From: Stutzerimonas stutzeri
Lineage (GTDB): Bacteria > Pseudomonadota > Gammaproteobacteria > Pseudomonadales > Pseudomonadaceae
Direction: 5' to 3'
Assembly (NCBI RefSeq): GCF_038561965.1
Contig: NZ_CP139348.1
Span: 248,001 to 312,000, forward strand
DNA length: 64,000 nt
Part shown: in pieces, positions 60,007-64,000 of the stretch
Layout of the letters: each line of letters opens with the position of its first letter
Numbering within the stretch: position 1 is the stretch's first letter
The notes under the pieces: model-generated
Told to the model about the DNA's origin: nothing
Databases searched by the model: none
The model's input: the letters and a program-made list of their open reading frames with translations, nothing else
Position numbers and translations under genes: made by a program

Positions 60007-61041
60007 ATGGATATCACAGAACTGCTGGCCTTCAGCGCCAAGCAGGGTGCGTCGGATTTGCACCTTTCCTCCGGCCTGCCGCCGATGATCCGCGTCGATG
60101 GCGACGTGCGGCGAATCAACCTGCCGGCCATGGACCACAAGCAGGTGCATGCGCTGATCTACGACATCATGAACGACAAGCAGCGCAAGGACTTCGAGGA
60201 GTTCCTGGAAACTGACTTCTCCTTCGAAGTGCCGGGCGTCGCGCGCTTCCGGGTCAACGCCTTCAACCAGAACCGCGGTGCTGGCGCCGTATTCCGGACC
60301 ATTCCTTCCAAGGTTCTGACCATGGAAGACCTGGGGATGGGCGAGGTGTTTCGCAAGATCACCGACGTACCTCGGGGCTTGGTACTGGTTACCGGGCCGA
60401 CCGGCTCGGGCAAGTCGACCACCCTGGCGGCGATGCTCGATTACCTGAACAACACCAAGTACCACCACATCCTCACCATCGAAGACCCCATCGAATTCGT
60501 CCACGAGTCGAAGAAGTGCCTGGTCAACCAGCGTGAAGTGCACCGCGATACGTTGGGCTTCTCCGAAGCCCTGCGCTCGGCACTGCGGGAAGACCCGGAC
60601 ATCATCCTGGTGGGTGAAATGCGTGACCTGGAAACCATCCGCCTGGCGCTGACCGCCGCGGAAACCGGTCACCTGGTATTCGGCACCCTGCACACCACCT
60701 CTGCCGCCAAGACCATCGACCGCGTGGTCGACGTGTTCCCGGCCGAAGAGAAGTCCATGGTTCGCTCGATGCTTTCCGAGTCGCTACAGGCGGTAGTGTC
60801 CCAGACGCTGCTGAAGAAGGTAGGCGGCGGCCGTGTGGCGGCGCACGAGATCATGATCGGTACTCCGGCGATCCGTAACCTGATCCGCGAGGACAAGGTT
60901 GCGCAGATGTATTCCTCGATTCAGACCGGTGGCTCGCTGGGCATGCAGACGCTCGACTCGTGTCTCAAGGGGCTGCTCGCCAAAGGGCTGATCTCGCGAG
61001 ACAGCGCCAAGGAAAAGGCCAAGCAGCCAGAGAACTTCTAA
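60007..61041 (+). CDS. pilT: Type IV pilus retraction ATPase PilT
   Basis: A 344-residue hexameric ATPase that depolymerises the pilus for twitching motility. It has the PAS-like N-domain, Walker A GPTGSGKSTT near residue 130, the Asp box IEDPIEF, Walker B DIILVGEMRDLET, the His box GHLVFGTLHTTSA and the C-terminal AIRNLIREDK motif that is needed for retraction. The ATG at 60007 after GGGGAG gives the same length as P. aeruginosa PilT. Confidence 0.98.
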   Translation: MDITELLAFSAKQGASDLHLSSGLPPMIRVDGDVRRINLPAMDHKQVHALIYDIMNDKQRKDFEEFLETDFSFEVPGVARFRVNAFNQNRGAGAVFRTIPSKVLTMEDLGMGEVFRKITDVPRGLVLVTGPTGSGKSTTLAAMLDYLNNTKYHHILTIEDPIEFVHESKKCLVNQREVHRDTLGFSEALRSALREDPDIILVGEMRDLETIRLALTAAETGHLVFGTLHTTSAAKTIDRVVDVFPAEEKSMVRSMLSESLQAVVSQTLLKKVGGGRVAAHEIMIGTPAIRNLIREDKVAQMYSSIQTGGSLGMQTLDSCLKGLLAKGLISRDSAKEKAKQPENF

Positions 61042-61100
61042 ACGCCTGACAACCCCGGGCGCCGCTCGTTGCGGCGCTTGCCACGATTGCGAGTACAACG

Positions 61101-62246
61101 ATGGAATTCGAGAAACTTCTGCGCCTGATGGTGGAAAAGGGCGGCTCCGATCTGTTCATCACGGCTGGCGTGCCGCCTTCGATGAAGGTCAACGGCAAGA
61201 TCATGCCAGTGAGCAAGACCGCCATGTCACCGGAAATGACCCGGGAAACCGTGCATGGCGTGATGAACGAGCAGCAGCGCCGCGAGTTCACCGAAAACCA
61301 CGAGTGCAACTTCGCTATCAGCGCCCGCGGTATTGGCCGCTTTCGCGTCAGCGCTTTCTACCAGCGCAACCTCGCCGGGATGGTGTTGCGTCGCATCGAG
61401 ACCAACATTCCCACGATCGACGAGCTCAAACTGCCCGACATCCTCAAGAAGCTGTCGATGACCAAGCGCGGCCTGGTGCTGTTCGTTGGCGCCACGGGCA
61501 CCGGCAAGTCGACCTCGTTGGCGTCGATGATCGGCTACCGCAACAAGAATTCCAGCGGGCACATCATTTCCATCGAGGACCCGATCGAGTTCATCCACCA
61601 GCACCAGAGCTGCATCGTCACCCAGCGTGAGGTGGGGATCGACACCAGCTCGTTCGAGGTGGCGCTGAAGAACACGCTGCGCCAGGCGCCGGACGTGATC
61701 CTCATCGGCGAAATTCGTACCCGTGAAACCATGGACTACGCCGTGGCGTTCGCCGAAACCGGGCACTTGTGCCTGGCGACGCTGCACGCCAACAACGCCA
61801 ACCAGGCGCTGGACCGCATCATCAACTTCTTCCCGCCCGACCGTCACAACCAGGTGTGGATGGACCTTTCGCTCAACCTCAAGGCGATCGTCGCTCAGCA
61901 GCTGGTGCCGACACCGGATGGCAAGGGGCGCCGCGCGGTGATCGAGGTGCTGATCAATACGCCGCTGGCAGCGGACCTGATCCGCAAAGGCGAGGTTCAT
62001 GAGCTCAAGTCGCTGATGAAGCGCTCCACCGAGCTGGGCATGCAGACCTTCGATCAGGCGCTGTACAACCTCTACGTGCAGGGCGAGATCACCTACGAAG
62101 ATGCGTTGCTGCACGCCGACTCAGCCAACGACCTGCGCCTGCTGATCAAGCTGGGTTCGGAAACCGATGGCGAGCATCTGACTAGTGTGTCGCAAGGCCT
62201 GAGCCTTGAAGTCAGTGACGAAGACCCGGGGCGCAGTTTCCGTTAA
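61101..62246 (+). CDS. pilU: PilT-dependent retraction ATPase PilU
   Basis: A 381-residue PilT paralogue that adds force to retraction. Walker A is GATGTGKSTS near 130, the Asp box IEDPIEF, Walker B DVILIGEIRTRET, and the His box GHLCLATLHANNA. The AIRNLIR motif of PilT is replaced by PLAADLIRKGEVH, and the C-terminus is about 30 residues longer, as expected for PilU. It starts 59 bases after pilT. Its stop codon overlaps the stop of the convergent repair gene by 3 bases. Confidence 0.97.
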   Translation: MEFEKLLRLMVEKGGSDLFITAGVPPSMKVNGKIMPVSKTAMSPEMTRETVHGVMNEQQRREFTENHECNFAISARGIGRFRVSAFYQRNLAGMVLRRIETNIPTIDELKLPDILKKLSMTKRGLVLFVGATGTGKSTSLASMIGYRNKNSSGHIISIEDPIEFIHQHQSCIVTQREVGIDTSSFEVALKNTLRQAPDVILIGEIRTRETMDYAVAFAETGHLCLATLHANNANQALDRIINFFPPDRHNQVWMDLSLNLKAIVAQQLVPTPDGKGRRAVIEVLINTPLAADLIRKGEVHELKSLMKRSTELGMQTFDQALYNLYVQGEITYEDALLHADSANDLRLLIKLGSETDGEHLTSVSQGLSLEVSDEDPGRSFR

Positions 62247-63079
62247 TCGCCCTGTTCTGCCGTTCGGCCGATGCGCTTCCCGCTTCTGGCGGCGACGCGC
62301 TCGGCCTGGCCGTCACGCTGCGCGCCAGCCCGCGCACGGCTCATCAGTTGGGGAATCAGCATGCCCTCAGGCAAGTTCTTCCAGAAGCGCACGGGCAAGT
62401 TGCTTTCCATAACGCTGCGGTTCAGCCGGGCCGGGTTGAACGTGCTTTCGTAATACGCCTTCCATAGTTCACCGCCAGGGTCCGCCGCGTTCTGCGCCAG
62501 CTGCCGCCACTGTGGCGGGCAGGGCTGGGCGTAGTGCATCTGCGCTCCATTCCAGCAGACGCCATCTTCCGGCGTTGCGATCAGCCAGCTGTTCCCGCCC
62601 ATCCGTTCGGCGAAATGGCCTGCCGCCCAGGGCAGTATGTCGTGCGCGGGCTCGAACCAGGCGACATGCTGCGGCCCGTCATCGGCTTCGATCGGACTGA
62701 AGCGCAGAAAGGCATGTAGATGATGGGCCTCACGACGTACTGCCTTGATTCGACCATGCAGCTCGCTGCCGTCGACGTCGCCGACCATTCTTGCGCTCGA
62801 ATCGCCCTGGTTAACGCGCCAGAGCACGCGATACAGCAGGCCCCAGCGATGTTCGACGCGGCAGCGCGCCGCCATCTCCAGTTCGTCCAGCAGCTGTCTG
62901 GGTACACAAATCCGTTCTCCGCTTTGCGCTGGCAACGCATGCGGCGGATCGTCGAAGAGTCCTGCAAACTCATTCCCGACTGCCCAGCTCACCTCATGCG
63001 GCGAGACGTGGCTCTGCAGCAGTGCGCGGGCGCGGTTTCGCCATCCCTGAAAGCTTCCATCGAAGCGCACCGTGACCAT
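62243..63079 (-). CDS. TIGR03915/DUF4130-family protein linked to uracil-DNA glycosylase
   Basis: A 278-residue soluble protein. It begins MVTVRFDGSFQGWRNRARAL, has the VEHRWGLLYRVLWRV segment, then the HHLHAFLRFSPI and HDILPWAAGHFAERMG region. This resembles the conserved partner of the SAM/UDG-link radical SAM protein, sometimes fused to a uracil-DNA glycosylase domain. The C-terminal LWKAYYESTFNPARLN segment and the basic tail KNLPEGMLIPQLM fit that view; I see no separate catalytic UDG motif. The start overlaps the previous gene stop as TGATG. Confidence 0.8.
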   Translation of the reverse strand: MVTVRFDGSFQGWRNRARALLQSHVSPHEVSWAVGNEFAGLFDDPPHALPAQSGERICVPRQLLDELEMAARCRVEHRWGLLYRVLWRVNQGDSSARMVGDVDGSELHGRIKAVRREAHHLHAFLRFSPIEADDGPQHVAWFEPAHDILPWAAGHFAERMGGNSWLIATPEDGVCWNGAQMHYAQPCPPQWRQLAQNAADPGGELWKAYYESTFNPARLNRSVMESNLPVRFWKNLPEGMLIPQLMSRARAGAQRDGQAERVAARSGKRIGRTAEQGD

Positions 63080-64000
63080 CACCAGAGTGCCAGCTGCGCA
63101 GGGGTGTCGCGTAGCTGCTGATGCAGCATGGCTGACTCGCACCCTGCCAGGCTTGGCCGGTAATCCTGGGTGATGACGAAGGGCTTGGCTTTCTCCAGGG
63201 AGCAGCGCAGGCGAGTCAGATCCTCGAAGCGGATGCGCTTCTGTCGGCGCAGATCGACCAGGCGTTTAGCGCTGAGCATGCCGATACCGGGTATGCGCGC
63301 AATCATCATCGGTTCGGCACGGTTGAGGTCCACCGGGAACTGGTCGCGGTGCGCCAGCGCCCAGGCGAGTTTCGGATCGATATCCAGCGCGAGATTACCC
63401 GGCCCGCTGAGCAGTTCGCCGGCCTGGAAGCCATAGCCACGCATGAGGAAGTCGGCCTGATACAGCCGGTGCTCACGCATCAGTGGTGGCGCCGCGAAGG
63501 GCACGGTATTGGGGCTATGCGGGATCGGGCTGAAGGCTGAGTAGTAGACCCGGCGCAGCCGATAGCTGCCGTATAAGGATTGAGCAGTATGCAGAATGGT
63601 GCTGTCGTCCGTGTTGTCGGCACCGACGATCATTTGCGTGCTTTGCCCGGCGGGAGCGAAGCGTGGTGCGCGCTTCTCCGCGCTGGCTTCGGTTTCGCCT
63701 TGGTGAATGGTGTGCATGGCCTGCTTGATGGTCACCACCTGCTTTTCCGGCGCCAGGCGGATCAGACTGGCTTCGGTGGGCAGCTCGATGTTCACGCTGA
63801 GGCGGTCGGCATAGCGCCCGGCTTCGGCGATCAGCAGTGGGTCGGCGTCGGGAATGGTCTTGAGGTGGATGTAGCCACGAAACTCGTGTTCCTCACGTAG
63901 CAGCCTGGCTACGCGCACCAGCTGCTCCATGGTGTAGTCCGCCGAGCGGATGATGCCGGAGCTGAGGAACAGGCCGCTGATGCAATTGCGTCGGTAGAAG
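63079..64000 (-). CDS. Radical-SAM DNA repair-type protein with HhH domain (partial)
   Basis: The last about 307 codons of a gene that continues past the right edge. The segment GYIHLKTIPDADPLLIAEAGRYADRLSVNIELPT is part of the radical SAM barrel; the cluster cysteines are probably upstream, outside the window. Near the C-terminus, RIPGIGMLSAKRLVDLRRQKRI is a helix-hairpin-helix that binds DNA. The family is annotated as putative DNA modification/repair radical SAM protein and is always paired with the next gene. Its substrate is unknown. Confidence 0.85.
   Translation of the reverse strand, partial: FYRRNCISGLFLSSGIIRSADYTMEQLVRVARLLREEHEFRGYIHLKTIPDADPLLIAEAGRYADRLSVNIELPTEASLIRLAPEKQVVTIKQAMHTIHQGETEASAEKRAPRFAPAGQSTQMIVGADNTDDSTILHTAQSLYGSYRLRRVYYSAFSPIPHSPNTVPFAAPPLMREHRLYQADFLMRGYGFQAGELLSGPGNLALDIDPKLAWALAHRDQFPVDLNRAEPMMIARIPGIGMLSAKRLVDLRRQKRIRFEDLTRLRCSLEKAKPFVITQDYRPSLAGCESAMLHQQLRDTPAQLALW

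Overview
The window is GC-rich, tightly packed gammaproteobacterial chromosome, almost certainly from the Pseudomonas/Stutzerimonas (P. stutzeri-like) group. The order folA - ilvD - rlmI - pfpI - mutM - ggt - fdx - coaD - laoABCR - rsmD - two M16 peptidases - ftsYEX - rpoH - mtgA - thiSG - trmB - hemW - rdgB - metWX - yggT - proC - yggS - pilTU is, from memory, the PA0350-PA0396 segment of P. aeruginosa PAO1. I see no rRNA, tRNA, IS element, prophage or CRISPR array.

Layout. 1-6.3 kb: end of folA, a YitT-like membrane protein, a small phosphoesterase, an FAD oxidoreductase, a DUF4153 membrane protein and ilvD. 6.3-7.7 kb: a roughly 500-base stretch without a convincing gene, then a secreted cutinase whose catalytic triad falls on the same mature positions as the P. 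mendocina enzyme. 7.8-16.5 kb: housekeeping genes (rlmI, pfpI, HDOD protein, mutM, Na/Pi transporter, ggt, ferredoxin, coaD). 16.5-20.9 kb: the long-chain alcohol oxidation system laoA-laoB-laoC with divergent regulator laoR and a perfect palindrome between them. 21.0-26.9 kb: a four-gene accessory operon not found at this place in PAO1 as I remember it. It encodes a zinc-ribbon (TackOD1-like) protein with a degenerate GGDEF domain, a processive GT2 synthase, a TolC-like outer-membrane factor fused to a predicted beta/alpha-barrel, and an HlyD/Alg44-like adaptor. Together they look like a compact polysaccharide synthesis and export machine and are the best candidate here for an undescribed system.

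26.9-36.2 kb: YheT-like hydrolase, rsmD, an M16 peptidase pair (one catalytic, one lipoprotein without the zinc site), ftsY-ftsE-ftsX and rpoH. 36.2-41 kb: a CHASE/PAS hybrid histidine kinase and an intact GGDEF-EAL protein. 41-45.7 kb: mtgA, DUF423, thiS-thiG, trmB and a DUF1329 protein. 45.8-50.7 kb: arcDABC, the anaerobic arginine deiminase pathway, with an ANR-type box centred about 41.5 bases before the inferred transcription start and stem-loops in every intercistronic gap. 50.8-59.9 kb: DUF5064, DUF3392, hemW, rdgB, DUF4426, metW, metX, a dynamin-like GTPase, yggT, proC and yggS. 60-64 kb: the type IV pilus retraction ATPases pilT and pilU, converging on a radical-SAM/uracil-DNA-glycosylase-like repair pair that runs off the window.

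Functionally the window joins core metabolism and division genes to surface and lifestyle functions: extracellular polyester hydrolysis, fatty-alcohol oxidation, a putative exopolysaccharide, c-di-GMP signalling, anaerobic arginine fermentation and twitching motility. Protein identities rest on motifs and remembered families; no database search was run.
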